Notes: generated by a model not told the origin, from the sequence alone. Positions 49,380 through 60,380 are shown, numbered from the stretch's first letter. The stretch is 64,000 nt of DNA from Corythucha ciliata (GCA_038030265.1 CM075940.1:6510001-6574000), one strand, 5' to 3'. Made by a program: numbers and translations.

Positions 49380-50450
49380 TGAGTTTTCACAAAAAGGGTC
49401 GTAATCCATCAAAAACTAACATTTTCGTTCGGAAATTATCGGTTTTACCGTGATTTTATGTCCAAAAACTGACAATTATATTCAGACTTTTTCCATTAAC
49501 AGACAATTCGATTTCTCCGGAAATCTATACTTGGCATTCAAATACAAAGGGTGTCCGACTTTTCATCAACGTCTTGTTAGAGAGACGTAAAATTCCAACA
49601 TTTTTTAACCAAACAATAACGGTTTTTAACTCAAAACTGACGTTTTTAACAGAAAAAAAAATGAATATTTCACTCTAGTATAACTGAATATTTTACTTCA
49701 AAACTGACGTTTTTACGCCAAAGTATTTAAGCCTAAACTAAAAATTTCACAGCCCAACTTCTAACATCCGAGTCTTTACCTTAAAAACTGATGAATTCAG
49801 CCTAAAAATGCCGGGTTTAACCCAAAACGGATGAAAAACGAATGATCTTACCAATTAACAAACCAATCTGTACTAAAAACTGCCGATTTTATCCTTCGAA
49901 CTGGCGATTTTATTAAAAAAAAAAAAAAAAGTACACTTTCTCGCCAAAGCAGATGTGCCCCCCCCCCCCACCCATCTTTCCAAACTGAAGATGTTACTTC
50001 AAAACTGGTGATTTTAACCTAAAACTAAACTTTACTGTTCCATTCCAAAAATGAATATTTCACATCCGAAACGACAATTTCCCCCCAAAATTAGAAAATT
50101 TACTCCAAAACTGACAATGTCACGCTTTAACTAATAGGTTTCCCCAAAACGGGTGATTTTAGGCCACTCTGCCTTGAAAACAGGCGATTTCACCAAGAAA
50201 ATGACGAATTCATCCCAAATGGGGCGATTTTATACCAAAAAAGACGATTTCATGGCAAAGCTGACGTGTTGCCCCATAACTGATGACGTCAACACAAAAA
50301 CTGAAAGACTGTTTTTAATTCCAAAACTTACGATTTCATCCCAAAACTGTTCTTAAACTGACGATTTTACCCAGAAACTTGCGGTTCCACCCAAAAAACA
50401 TAGTTTTACCTCAAAACTGAATATTTTACTCCAAAACTGACATTTAATTT
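49380..50450 (+). repeat. T3 minisatellite array (AAAACTGACGATTTTACCC type)
   Basis: Units of about 19-23 bp with the core AAAACTGACGATTTTA repeat nearly fifty times, with C-rich linkers. A 12-base A run near 49918 and a C run near 49959 interrupt it. Confidence 0.8.
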
Positions 50451-50454
50451 GTTG

Positions 50455-51230
50455 TGCACAGCTTTTCAGGGCACATAGAGTCAGTTTTGACGATTTCAAG
50501 GCTTGAATAGCCATAATTGCCATTTTTAGGGTGCATGAAGTCAGTCTTTCCAGTTATAGGCACGAACTGTCATTTTTGGTTGGCCATTTTCGGCGCTCCA
50601 AATGGTTTATTTTGCCATTTTCAGGGCAGGAGTCACCTGTTCAGGCATTTTTAGAGCTTGATTCGTCAGGTTATCAATTTTTTAGAGCTCGTATAGTAAG
50701 TTTGGCAATTTCAAGGGTTCAAATATAGTAATTTTAGCCATTTTAAAGATACGAATCGTCAGTTTAGCCATTTTAAGGGCTCAAATAGTCCATCAAGCCA
50801 AGGCCATGAAGTTTTACCATTCCTGGTGGGTATAAATTGTCGATTTTGTTATTTTCATGGCAGGAATCGTCTTATTAGGCATTTCCAGGGCGCGTGAAGT
50901 CATTTTGGTCGTTTTCAGGGCTTGATTAGTCCGTCAAGCGAAAGGCGCGCATCACGGTCATATTTTAGCCAGTTTAATCATTTTTAGCTCACGAATTGTC
51001 ATGATTTAGCTACTTTCGGGCGATAATCATGATCTTTTCAGACGTTTACCAATCGCCAGTTTAGCCATTTTTAGGGCGCGTAAAGTCAGTTTTAACCATT
51101 TTCAAAACGTGAATCGTCAGTTTTGTATTTATGGGCGTAAGTTTAGTTAGTTTAGCCGTTTTTAGAGTGGGAATAGCTAGTTTTAGCTATTTTTAGGGTG
51201 CGAAAAGGCTGTCAAACCAGTTTTAGTAGA
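50455..51230 (-). repeat. T4 minisatellite array, inverted relative to T3
   Basis: Units of about 28-31 bp read ATCGTCAGTTTTAGCCATTT plus TTAGGGCGCGA. The CGTCAGTTTT part is the complement of the T3 core, so the two arrays are related and head towards each other at about 50455. Confidence 0.75.
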
Positions 51231-51592
51231 TCGAAGTACACCATTTCTCTAGCACCTCCTTTGAGCAAATCCTGAATCCGCGTCTGCCTACAAAAATGGC
51301 ATTTTATGGCGCAAAAACGGCGAATTTGGCCTTTGAATTATGTCACCCTTGCGATATTCGTTTTGTGAGCGACAAAACTCGTTAAAATTTATTTTTATAT
51401 TAGCGAAATCCGAGAAGATTTTTTTTTTTTTTTTTTTCTTGTGAGCACCAACGAAACACAATGTTGATATCCTGAAGGATTTATACTTTCAGAATGCATC
51501 TAGGGTTGGGCAACTGCCCCACTGAGTCTGCGCTTTTAAGTCTAGGGGAGGGCAGCTGCCTACCCCTGCGGGCTCCTCTGGCTACTCCATAA

Positions 51593-51788
51593 TGTTCCGT
51601 ACTGCTGTAGCACCTGAATCAGGCAATAACAAAAAAAGCTTTGTTGTATTTTACTAAAACCATTTTCCAGCGTAGTTTTTGTTGGATTTGTTAAATACTC
51701 TTTATTCAAATAAACGAGAAGGGTTAAGAATCATATGAATAATCAAAACATAATAAGATGAGAGGGGCTGTGTAGTGTATACTATACA
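51593..51788 (-). repeat. Probable 3' long terminal repeat of the gypsy element
   Basis: On the minus strand a purine-rich stretch GGGGAGGAAATTT ends directly before TGTATAGTATACACTACACA at 51788. The segment ends GGAACA at 51593, giving TG...CA ends and a length of 196 bp. An AATAAA on the minus strand lies at 51706-51701. No second copy was found in the window, so LTR status rests on position, ends and the polyadenylation word. Confidence 0.6.
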
Positions 51789-51827
51789 AAATTTCCTCCC
51801 CGCAGTGGGAGTTTACCAATCATCTGG

Positions 51828-52040
51828 TCAATATTTGTTGGATGGTCGTCGAATTCGAGTTGAACGCCTAAAGACGTTTGGTAGACCAAAACTTGGTGGA
51901 GTATAAGGATTAACTGGTACTGGATATGTGCTGTTCTCGTTGATCAAACCCTGGATAAAACATACATTTTTGTGAGGCCAAATGTTTGGTTTTTTATTTG
52001 GAGCCAGTAGTGCAATGACGAAGGGTCGAGGGAGGCTCAA
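51828..52040 (-). pseudogene. Last codons of gypsy pol, separated from the rest
   Basis: The frame ends RRSTRIRRPSNKY before a stop at 51828-51830. A basic RRS-RIRRP tail just before the polypurine tract is common at the end of insect gypsy-type integrases. The frame opens about 2.2 kb away from the main pol relic, the gap being filled by nested elements. Confidence 0.55.
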
Positions 52041-52059
52041 AGTAATTGGGCGTATGGGG

Positions 52060-54305
52060 GGCCGGGTAGCTAATTCGCGGCCTAGATAAAGATAAGCCCT
52101 GATTCTCGGTTAAAATTGAGATAAAGCGCTGATTCGGGCTACAATTGAGCAATACGAATTGACGGATAAAATTTATAAAAACGCTTATTCGTGGATAAAA
52201 TTAAGGAATATCGCTAAATCATAGCTCAAATTGATATCTGCCGGATTGATAAAAACCGAAATGTGCTGTTTCCTGGAGCAGCTTCGCGGCTACAAACGAG
52301 GCAAATCGCTAGATTGCGGCTAAAATGAAGAAAAAGCGCTCTCTCACGGCCAAAATTTAGTGCATTCTTGGTTTAACCCTAGCTTTACCATTGGGGGGGG
52401 GGGGACTTTTATTGCCCGCACTTCAGAATATTCGCTATAATTTCGTTAATATTGATGGAAAACAATCACAATAAATCACATCTTCCTGAAAAAGTGTCTG
52501 GATTGACATGAATATGATGAATCTATCAGATCTGCATTCTATCAAGAGAATTGTCTCATTATTTCTAAGAAAAAACCGTCAAGGCCAAAAAAGCCCCCTC
52601 GGCCCTTTACGGATCAGTCAAACGTTTTTGCTAATGCATGCATGTTTTTTAATGGAATTTCAACTAATTCGCACTGAAAAAGTAACATGAATTTTTATTT
52701 AAGTGGCATCTCCCTCCCTGCATGGGTTATAATGATATAAAGCGCTAAAATTCACGGATGATACGAAAGAAATTGCTAGTTCAAGCGACTAGAATCGAAA
52801 AAACTCATATTTTCGACAAAAATGTGTAAAAAGCGCTCATTCTCAACACCAATTCGTAAATAAAATTGAGAAAAAAACGCAAAGTTTTTTGCTAAAAGTG
52901 GAAAAATCGTTAGTTCACTGCAGGGACGTAACCAGCCTTTGATCTAGGGGTGGGCAGCTTCACGTGAGAACGGAAGTCAGATGCGTCTGGCACGAGAGAA
53001 ATCGACAATTCGACCTTAGAAACTGAATTATCACAGACAAGGGTCGTTAGACGTCAGAACGCCTCGCTATTGCATTCTATTACGGATTTTTCGTTCAATA
53101 ACTGACAATTTTTCGCCCAGTAAGTGATATTCTTGGAAAACTAAACTTGGAATTATCGCCTCCCAGGATGGTATCTACTGTAATTTAGTCCGCCAAATTG
53201 GACTCTTCCGTTACAGAGACGAAGGGGTCTCTGTCAGGAACTCGCAGTCTAGCGTAAACTGCCAAGTCTTGAACAAGCGCAAAGTTCACGATCTTAGGAA
53301 ATGACAGCTTTTCTGTGAAGATCGTAGGAAGTCTGATACTAAAGGGGCTCATGAAATTGATATTTTGGCGGATCTTGGGCTTGATACGGGCATTTGAATT
53401 TAACAAAATAGTTTTTTGTAGCGCGTGAGCCAAAACTGTGAAATAGATGAGCCAAGCCCTCGAAATTGGGTTTTCAGCGCAAACTCAACACCCACGAAAT
53501 TTGGTTTTCAGCATGTCCAAAACCCACGAAATTACGGGTTTAGTTCTTCAGCGAGAAAACACCATGAAGTTCGCGTTTTAGTGAGCCAGAATTAGTATGC
53601 TAAACCACGTAAATGTGGTTTTGCATTAGGCAACCCCGCAAAATTGAGGGGTTCATAAGAAATCTGCAACAATTTTTATCGAGCCAAGCATGCAAAAATG
53701 TTCTTATGGTTAGAACAATACACAAACTTTGGTTTTAAATTATAGGCAACCCGTGAAATTGGGTTTGTAGCAACAAATAGCCGTGAAATTGGTTTTTAGC
53801 AACACGACAAAATACAGCGAAATTGTTTTTCTTAGTGACGAGTCAAACTTGCAAAAATGGGTTTTCGGTGAGCCAAATCCTCGAAATTGGTCTCTTTAAA
53901 TGACGCCGTCCCACGAAATTGGTTTGTCAGCTACAAAAATAGGCAGTATTGTTTTGTTCGTTTAGTGAGCGAAATGATTTTATAGTGGGACATATCCACG
54001 AAAATGTCTTTTTGGTGAGAAAAATCCACAAATTTTGATTTTAGAGTGCGAAATCCCAGGAATTGGTTTCTTAGTGAGCCAGTCCAGCAAAATTGTATTT
54101 ATTATTATTATTAATGCGAGAAAATTTTTTTGAAACATCTTTTAAATTAGGGAACCCCACAAAATCTGTCGTGACTGTATGATTCGTACTTTTTGATGGT
54201 ATTTCCCAGGGGTGTGCTGCTGCCTCACTACGACTTCAAATGCGTGTCCAGTGAAGGGCAATTGGCCAATGGTTCACGGCTAAATTGAAAAAAGGCCCAA
54301 AAAAG
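52060..54305 (-). mobile_element. T1-array element nested in the gypsy relic
   Basis: T1 units (GCTAATTCGCGG, ATAAAATTGAGAAA) fill 52060-52365, resume at 52735-52920 and end at 54272-54300 with GTTCACGGCTAAATTGAAAA. Two interruptions are visible: a 370-bp non-array stretch (52365-52735, with an 11-base G run) and element G2 (52921-54271). The outer ends of this T1 element could not be fixed, but it separates the two gypsy parts. Confidence 0.6.
52921..54271 (+). mobile_element. Element G2: G-family unit filled with T2 units
   Basis: The left end CAGGGACGTAACCAGCC followed by AGGGGTGGGCAG matches G1, as does an internal block (GAAACTGA, then AAGGGTCGT). The right end resembles the G1 right end up to GAAGGGCAATTGGCC but lacks the last GGCTACGCC part. 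GTTCACTG (52913-52920) and GTTCACGG (54272-54279) agree at seven of eight bases and join into one continuous T1 unit when the element is removed, supporting an 8-bp target duplication. T2 units (GCCAAACCCACGAAATTGG type) fill about 53440-54130, unlike the T3/T4 filling of G1. Confidence 0.7.
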
Positions 54306-54822
54306 GGAAAAAAGCCCTGTTGGTGAGCCGGTGGTGGTGACGGTTGGTGATTCGGTGATGGCGAAGGTTGTTGATGGTCTACTGTTGGTAGCTGAAGCTG
54401 CGTCCATAATAGTGTATTCGTCTTTCACTTCGTCTCTTCTCCAGTACAGCAGCAGTTTCTGAAATTTCTTCCCTGCAGGGCTTTATTTGATCGATTTCGT
54501 GCCGGAAGCGTCGTTGTTTAAATTCAATTTCATAATGAACGTCTCCTAGAAGCTGAGATATTCTTCCCTTGATCCACTTATCCATGCAAGGGTTTTCAGA
54601 CGTGAAGTACACCATAGCATTATCTTCAAATTCTCGAAACGAAGGTACAAAATTCGACTGCTGTTTTTCTTGAATTTCGGTTCCAACATTTTGTGGCCGG
54701 ACGAGGTCCAGTTTTGTGCGGATATTTCGTCCTAAGAAGAGGAGAGCGGGTGGTTCGTTCGTTGTCGAATGAGGAGCTTTTCTGTACTGTTGCAGAAATT
54801 CATTGAGGTTCATTGAGTTCAT
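54300..54822 (-). pseudogene. Gypsy integrase C-terminal region
   Basis: The frame from 54822 starts near FLQQYRKAPHSTTNEPP, the RN-or-YR-x-PHSTT motif that follows the catalytic core in gypsy integrases, and continues through LLFLGRNIRTKLDLVRP into a basic domain. The end (54428-54300) switches frame and is Ser/Thr-rich before it is cut by the nested element. Confidence 0.75.
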
Positions 54823-54863
54823 TTATGGCTCTTAAGGCATCCTTTACTGTTTCAACGCATCGT

Positions 54864-55547
54864 TCAGCCAGGCCGTTTGTCAAGGGATGGTACGGAACGG
54901 AGCGGTGCGTTTGTGGCACTTATAACTCCTGGAGACATTAGAAAAGATCTGAATTCATCTGATGTGAATTGTGGTCCATTATCTGAAACGATAGTGACTG
55001 GAACCCCGAAGGAAGAGAAAAGTCTGTCCAGGATGTGGATCGTAGCGGTCGTCGTGGTTGAATTAGTAGTAGAAACTTCAATCCATTTGCTGTACGCATC
55101 AACCACTATTAGACGCATTGATCCCGCAAAAGGTCCGGCAAAGTCAATGTGGATACGTTCCCAAGGGGCCTTGGGATACTCCCAATGATGAGTCCTGAAT
55201 TTCGGAGGTGCATGTGCGTTTCTGGGACATGAAGTACATTTCTTAGCCTGATTCTCGATATCATTATCTATACCAGGCCAGTAGACAAATGAACGAGCGA
55301 TACTTTTCATTTTAACGATCCCCAAATGGGCAGAATGTAAGTCTTGCAGAATTGCAGGGCGGAGAGACGGTGGGATAACAACTCGATGTTCGAAGAGCAA
55401 GCAGCCGCTCAAAAGGTTATAGTTTACTTCCGGGGATTTGAGTTTGTGCCGTGCAAGATCATGCCCTGCTTCCAGTAGCTTAACGATTTTACCCAGGTGC
55501 TCGTCTTTTCTCGTGTGTTTCGCTATTTTGTCGACTATAATGGGCAA
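54864..55547 (-). pseudogene. Gypsy integrase: zinc-binding and catalytic domains
   Basis: In order, the frame shows a zinc-binding HHCC module (LHSAHLGIVKM and KKCTSC), then HIDFAGPF with the first catalytic Asp, VVDAYSKWIEV, and IVSDNGPQFTSDEF with the second Asp. A frameshift follows; the catalytic Glu region (NGLAERCVETVK) is readable in another frame at about 54890-54855. All three catalytic residues thus survive in the DNA, but no single frame joins them. The plus-strand ORF at 54877-55188 is its shadow. Confidence 0.88.
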
Positions 55548-55594
55548 CTGAGTGATGCGATGAAGTATGAAGTCATCAAAATTGCATTTCTCTT

Positions 55595-56240
55595 CTACCT
55601 TCCCGATCGTTTGTTGGGGTATGCGAGAGCAATAATCGGCGTAGGCGTTTTCTTTGAAGTCTTGAAAATCACGTCAAAGTTGAAGATGGCCAAACGGCTG
55701 ATGCAAAGGAAAAGGACAGGCAAAGACTTTTCCGGGTGAAGGATCTGAGTGAGGGGTTTGTGGTCGGTCATCAGTGTGAAGTGTCGGGCGTACACGTAGT
55801 AAATGAACTTCTGTACTGTCCAAACTATAGCTAGAGCTTCTTTGTCGATTTGGGGATATCGTTGTTCTGTTTGACTCATTGTGAGGCTGCCCTATCTCTA
55901 CCATCTGGCAGTCTGTGGGATAAAACAGCACCTAATCCGGTCTTGCTGGCGTCGGCTGCCAACAAAAGTGGTAACGAGGGGTCATAAGGCATTAGCACTT
56001 GAGGAGATGTTAGAATGTTTTTTTATGTTTTCGTAAGCTTCTTGGGCCTCCGTTGTCCAAATAAATTGACCACTCCGCAGGATTTCTCTAAGAACTCTGT
56101 CTTTCGTGGAGAGATTTGTAATGAAAGTGCTGTAGTATGTAGCTTTCCCAACGAACAGTTGTAGTTCTTCTACTGAAGAGGGTCTTGGAGCATCCCGAAT
56201 GGCAGAAACGTGCTTATCTGATTTGTTCATAAACAAAGTT
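55595..56240 (-). pseudogene. Gypsy reverse transcriptase tail and RNase H
   Basis: AIRDAPRPSSVEELQLFVG begins the RT connection region at about 56215, followed by LREILRSGQFIWTTEAQEAY. RNase H follows with its three acidic residues visible: LLAADASKTG near 55950, DKEALAIV near 55840 and MTDHKPL near 55770. Frame changes occur near 55985, 55880 and 55660, and a short stretch between the first and second RNase H motifs is missing. The open frame to 56449 upstream of the thumb does not look like RT, so the element is truncated there. Confidence 0.85.
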
Positions 56241-56469
56241 GTGGCACTCAGCCGCAACGTCACCATTTCAACCTCGCGGTTTCTCATCAGCCCTGATGGT
56301 GAGTAGGGCATTCTCACAGCGATTCCAGTCACTAAATCACTCCCACGCACAGTCATGCCTATAAAAACTCTTAAACTCTGCCCACAATCCAGAACATTAG
56401 TCCGACACCGTAGACAATTTGGCTCACAGTACAATTGAAAACCAATCATACGCGTTTGGCAATTTCAAA

Positions 56470-57240
56470 AACAAAATGTCGTTCATTTTGACTTGAAAAC
56501 GCCAGTTCCACGGATTTTCGCTCTTTCAAAGCTTTTGTGGCTTTGGGTCTTGCTGAATGGCCGGTTTGGATAATTCAGATATTCAATTTGGCTCCTTAAA
56601 AAACTGAATTTTCGGATTTGGCTCTTACAAATCCAAAGTTTTTGCGGAATTTCACTTTTTCACATCCTAATCTCGCGGATTTTGTTCATTTAAACCCCAA
56701 TTTCACAATAATGTTTATTCCACAAGCCAAATTTCATGGGCTTGGCTCCTTCAGGAATAAAGGGGTTGGACAGTTTTGGCCTGACTTCGAAGAAACAAAG
56801 TTCGTTAAAAATAACTTCAACAATAATAATAGCTCTACAACAATAACTTAAGACAATAATAAATAAAATAAGCCGAAAGGCTGTTCCAACCCAAATTGTA
56901 CCGTGGATTGTCGATTCTTTCATAACCGATGTCGCAGATTCTTCTGCGTATTTGCTGCTGATTTTGCGTATTTTTATTCTTCCAAAAACCCAATTCCGTG
57001 GTCTTAGATCTTCTTAGAATAAATTTCGCTCGTTCTAAATACTTATGTGGCTCTTTCAAAATGAAAATTTACGGATTTGGCTCTTTGAAAACCAAATTCG
57101 TGAATTTGGCTCACTCGAAAACTATAATTCCCTCGTTTTGGCTCTTTCAAACCTGAGTTTCGTGGATTTTCATTTTTTCAAAACCTAATTTCACTATTTT
57201 AAATGCTTTCAACAGCCGGGATTCTGTTATACCGCAGAAA
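56470..57240 (+). repeat. T2 minisatellite array
   Basis: Units of about 28-30 bp such as AAAAACCCAATTTCACGG plus ATTTGGCTCTTT run from about 56470 to 57240, with an AAT-rich microsatellite-like patch at 56820-56870. The ORFs at 56618-57059 on both strands are array products. Confidence 0.65.
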
Positions 57241-57484
57241 CGCCAAATTAGTCTGTAGCTAGACCACCTTTGAATAGCCCTGCTTTTGGCAATGAAGATG
57301 GTGTGCTATATACTAGCCCAATAATCGATGTACTCCGTACCCAAAAGGTTCAGATCATGTGTTGCCAACTGAAATTTTAATTTCTCCGTGAAGTCAAGCT
57401 CAAAATTCCGTCAAAATACTACATTCCGTCCCGTTAAAAAAAGAAAAAGTCGGCAAATAAGTAATAATCAATCGAGTGCCTTCG

Positions 57485-58917
57485 TAGGGGTGAGAGGGAC
57501 AGACAGACCCGGGCCCGTCTTCCGAAAACGCTCCAAATGAGCTTAAAGATTGGCAAATAGGGATTTGTACGTTTTATGTTTCATGAATTTAGGAACGAAA
57601 TTCTGACAAATACACTCATTCGAGGCTAAAAATTGAGAACAATTTGAAAATTCGGGGTTTATGGTGCCTTTTCACGCGTAAAATTTAGAAAAAACACTAA
57701 CGCACTTGCAAGTTTGCGGCTAAAATTGACAAAATTGGTAATTCATGACCAAAAGGGGAAAAATACGCTCATTTGTGGCTAAAATGGATAAAAGCTAACT
57801 CTCAGAAAAAAAAAAGCAATAAGCAAAAAAGCAATATGTCCGGAGGCAACATAATGCAACGAAAGATGAAAAAGCACTAATTCATAGGCTGAATTCAATA
57901 AATTTCTGATAAAATTTGGAAAAAGAGCTAATAATTAACGCCTAAAACTGAGAAAAACGCTAATTCACGACGGAAATCATGAAAACGACCATTCGTGGTA
58001 TCTGGAGGACATTTTATGACTACAGATAAGAAAAGAGCTAATTCATGGCTAGAAAAGAAGAAACCCGCTAATTCATTGCTAAAACTACGTTTAAAATTGA
58101 GAAAAAGCTCACATTTCCTCTGTCTCTGTTGCAGCTAAAATTGAGAAAACCCGCGAATTCATGGCTACTCAAAACAAGTAAAAATGGTAAGTATTTCGAT
58201 TGAAGGTTTAATTTCTTTATTTTCAGCCTCCCCAACCCCTCGAATTCACAATTTTGAAGGCTATGGTCGTGCGGCGAGGGGGGATTAATCCCATAAATGT
58301 CCGTAGATAGGATCATCTAAGCTCAATCAATTAATTAATTGTCGGACACATAAAGAAAAAAGTGAATAATGTGAAGTTCTTGGGGCAAGTCCTCGGCTAA
58401 AATTAAGAAAAGTCGCTGATCCGCAGCTTAGCTTGATAATATAAACGCCAATTCGAGGCAAACTCGGGGGGAAACTTATTGGGTATAGATAAGGAAAAGC
58501 GCAGATTCCTGGATCAAGGTGAGAAAATGCGTTCATTCGTGGTCAAAATTGATTAAAACGCGTATACGAGGTCAAAATTGAGATGAAGCGGTACCTAGTT
58601 CACGGCTAAAATTCTGAAAAAAACCCTTCGCGGCAAAAATTGAGATACAATGCTGATTCTCTCGGCTAAAATAAAGAAAGTGTTCCCCTTTTCAAGTAAT
58701 AAAAAGGCGGTCATTCGCGGGACAATCCAATTTTCAGAACGGGCAAAAGCTTGCCGAACGGGCGGTCTTGTAAATTTTGCACGAGGCTGAAAATGCACAC
58801 ACAGTCTCCCACTGACACCAGACACAAAGTACCCTCTCGGGGTAAGCATACCAGAACTTTTGGCAGGAAACGCAAAAACCTCCTCCTCGGAAACGAATTT
58901 TACATCTGGTCACCCTA
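57485..58917 (-). mobile_element. Element F: T1-filled element with a TCTGGTCACCCTA end
   Basis: The right end ACATCTGGTCACCCTA at 58902-58917 is the reverse complement of TAGGGTGACCAGATGT, a terminus typical of hAT-like and related elements. T1 units in the GCTAATTCACGGCTAAAATT sense fill about 57600-58700. TAGGGGTGAGAGGG at 57485 may be the decayed left end, but the flanking octamers differ. The left block (GAGCTTAAAGATTGGCAAAT) resembles that of the element at 46790. Confidence 0.5.
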
Positions 58918-58929
58918 GACTAGGACTAT

Positions 58930-59540
58930 TAATAAAAACCAAATGTCGTCCATTTGACACTTACCTACCCCAGTTTTGCGGATTTTCCCTCTTTCAAAAC
59001 TTAATTTTGCGATTTTGTCTCGTTTAAATCCCATTTCGTGGGCATTGTTCAAACAAAAACCAAATTTCGCGGGTTTCGCTCCCCTCATAAAAGACATTTT
59101 GTGGTTTTTGCTCTTTCAAAAACCATGTCAGTCGACTTTCGCTCTTTCAAAAACAAAATTCGTAAACTTGGCTCCTTCAAAACTCAAGTTTGGGAATATT
59201 CGTCTTTCCTAAAAACTCAATTTCGTAGATTTAGCTATTTATAAAATCATTTTCGCAGGTTCTACAATTAATTTGTTGAGAAACAAACTACGAAAAAACA
59301 AACTTCGTCATTTTGGCCCCCCATTTTCGTTGGAGATTTTCGTAACCAAATGTCTCAGATGTTGCTCCTTGAAAACCCGATTTCACGAATTTTTGCTATT
59401 TCAAACCTCAAATTCGCGCGAATTTTCACGCTTTTGAAAACTATTTCGTGGTTTCAACTCGTAGGTACTGTCAGTCAGTTATGCAGGTTAGGCTGACTCA
59501 GATAAATTTCGCGGATATTTAGCAGTCAAATGTAGCAATT
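58930..59540 (+). repeat. T2 minisatellite array
   Basis: Units such as AAAACCAAATTTCGCGGGTT with TCGCTC linkers repeat about twenty times. The overlapping plus-strand ORFs at 58976-59244 read as monotonous KTKFRGF-like peptide and are not genes. Confidence 0.75.
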
Positions 59541-60380
59541 TTTGCGGATATTCGTCAGCTTTTGGGCGTTGTTGGACCGGGTTCCGTGGTCACTTAAAGG
59601 AAATCCCCGAAACATGGAATTTCATACAAATAATGAAGAACCGAAGACCAGAAAATTGCAATTGCGCAGAACACGCTGTTTTGGTGATATTTACACCATA
59701 AATTTGCACTTTTGTAGATTTTCGATTTTCATCTTCAAATGTGGCATTTTTATGGTGACTTTGTTTCATTGTTGCAATTCAGCGGCTTTTTAGCCTTATA
59801 TTTTGTTTAATGAATGACTTATCTGCTGTCACTCAATGACACGTAGAATCACTAAATCACGTTCGAAAGCAACATTATTGCTTTAAAATTTCCCTGTTTT
59901 CACAAATTTATTATAGTTTTGTCACTGCTGTTTATAGTCAACATGCGGTTTCACATCTATTTTAGTCCAAAAGTTGCGGTTGGCCAAAGTCGTGGACAGG
60001 AGAAATGATAAATACCCCCCCCCCACCCCGACTAATGAAGTACCAAGACGCGCGCCGACCTCCCTACGAGTCTTTTTGGAGTCAAGAAAATCGCGAAACG
60101 CTCCTGGGCCACTTTGAAACCCTTATTTCGAGGAGTTGGCTCTTTTTCGCCTGTTTGTTTTTCCAAAAAAAAAAAACGACTGTTTTGAAAACCCAATTTC
60201 GCAATAGTAGGGATCTTTAAACATCAATTTCGTTAGAAATGGCTCATTCAAAAACCCAATCAGGCAGACTTGTCTTCTTTAAAAATCATTTGGTGCGGCG
60301 GTGTTGGCTCGTAAGATTTTCACATTTTCGGGGAATTCTACGAAAACCATTTTTTGTGTCTTTGCCTCATTCAAAAGGGG
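59541..60380 (+). repeat. Single-copy gap followed by a short T2 array
   Basis: From 59541 to about 60100 nothing is recognised apart from a C run near 60017. From about 60110 to 60380 T2 units return (AACCCAATTTCGCAATAGTA and similar). Confidence 0.5.

Larger units (their letters stand above)
49240..51588 (+). mobile_element. Element G1: transposon-like unit holding two opposed minisatellite arrays
   Basis: The left end CAGGGCGTAGCCGGCCC followed by GGGGTGGGCAG matches G2 at 52921. The right end (GGGCAACTGCCCCACTG, GGGCAGCTGCC, CCTCTGGCTACTCC) matches fragments at 8915 and, inverted, 46103; the GGCGTAGCC and GGCTACTCC edges are an imperfect inverted repeat. Inside, T3 units (AAAACTGACGATTTTACCC) fill 49380-50450 and T4 units (CGTCAGTTTTAGCCATTTTT) fill 50455-51230. 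T4 contains the reverse complement of the T3 core, so the two halves form a giant imperfect foldback. The flanking octamers do not match well, and no protein is encoded. Confidence 0.65.
51593..56240 (-). mobile_element. Ty3/gypsy-type LTR retrotransposon relic, 5'-truncated and split by insertions
   Basis: On the minus strand the order is reverse transcriptase tail, RNase H, integrase, integrase C-terminus, polypurine tract and 3' LTR, the order of Ty3/gypsy elements. Everything upstream of the RT thumb region (gag, protease, most of RT and the 5' LTR) is absent after about 56240. The region 52060-54300 is foreign: a T1-array element, itself cut by element G2, separates the end of pol from its last codons and the LTR. 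Several frameshifts show the element is dead. Confidence 0.8.

Noticed and set aside
49232..51596. Target duplication for G1 (ATAAGAAA versus ATAATGTT)
   Set aside because: Only the first four bases agree; this could be chance in AT-rich DNA.
56240..56449. Extension of gypsy pol upstream of the RT connection region
   Set aside because: The frame is open, but its residues show no RT motif, so the junction at about 56240 is taken as a truncation.
58976..59244. Overlapping ORFs reading KTKFRGF-like repeats
   Set aside because: They are simple translation of the T2 array in two frames.
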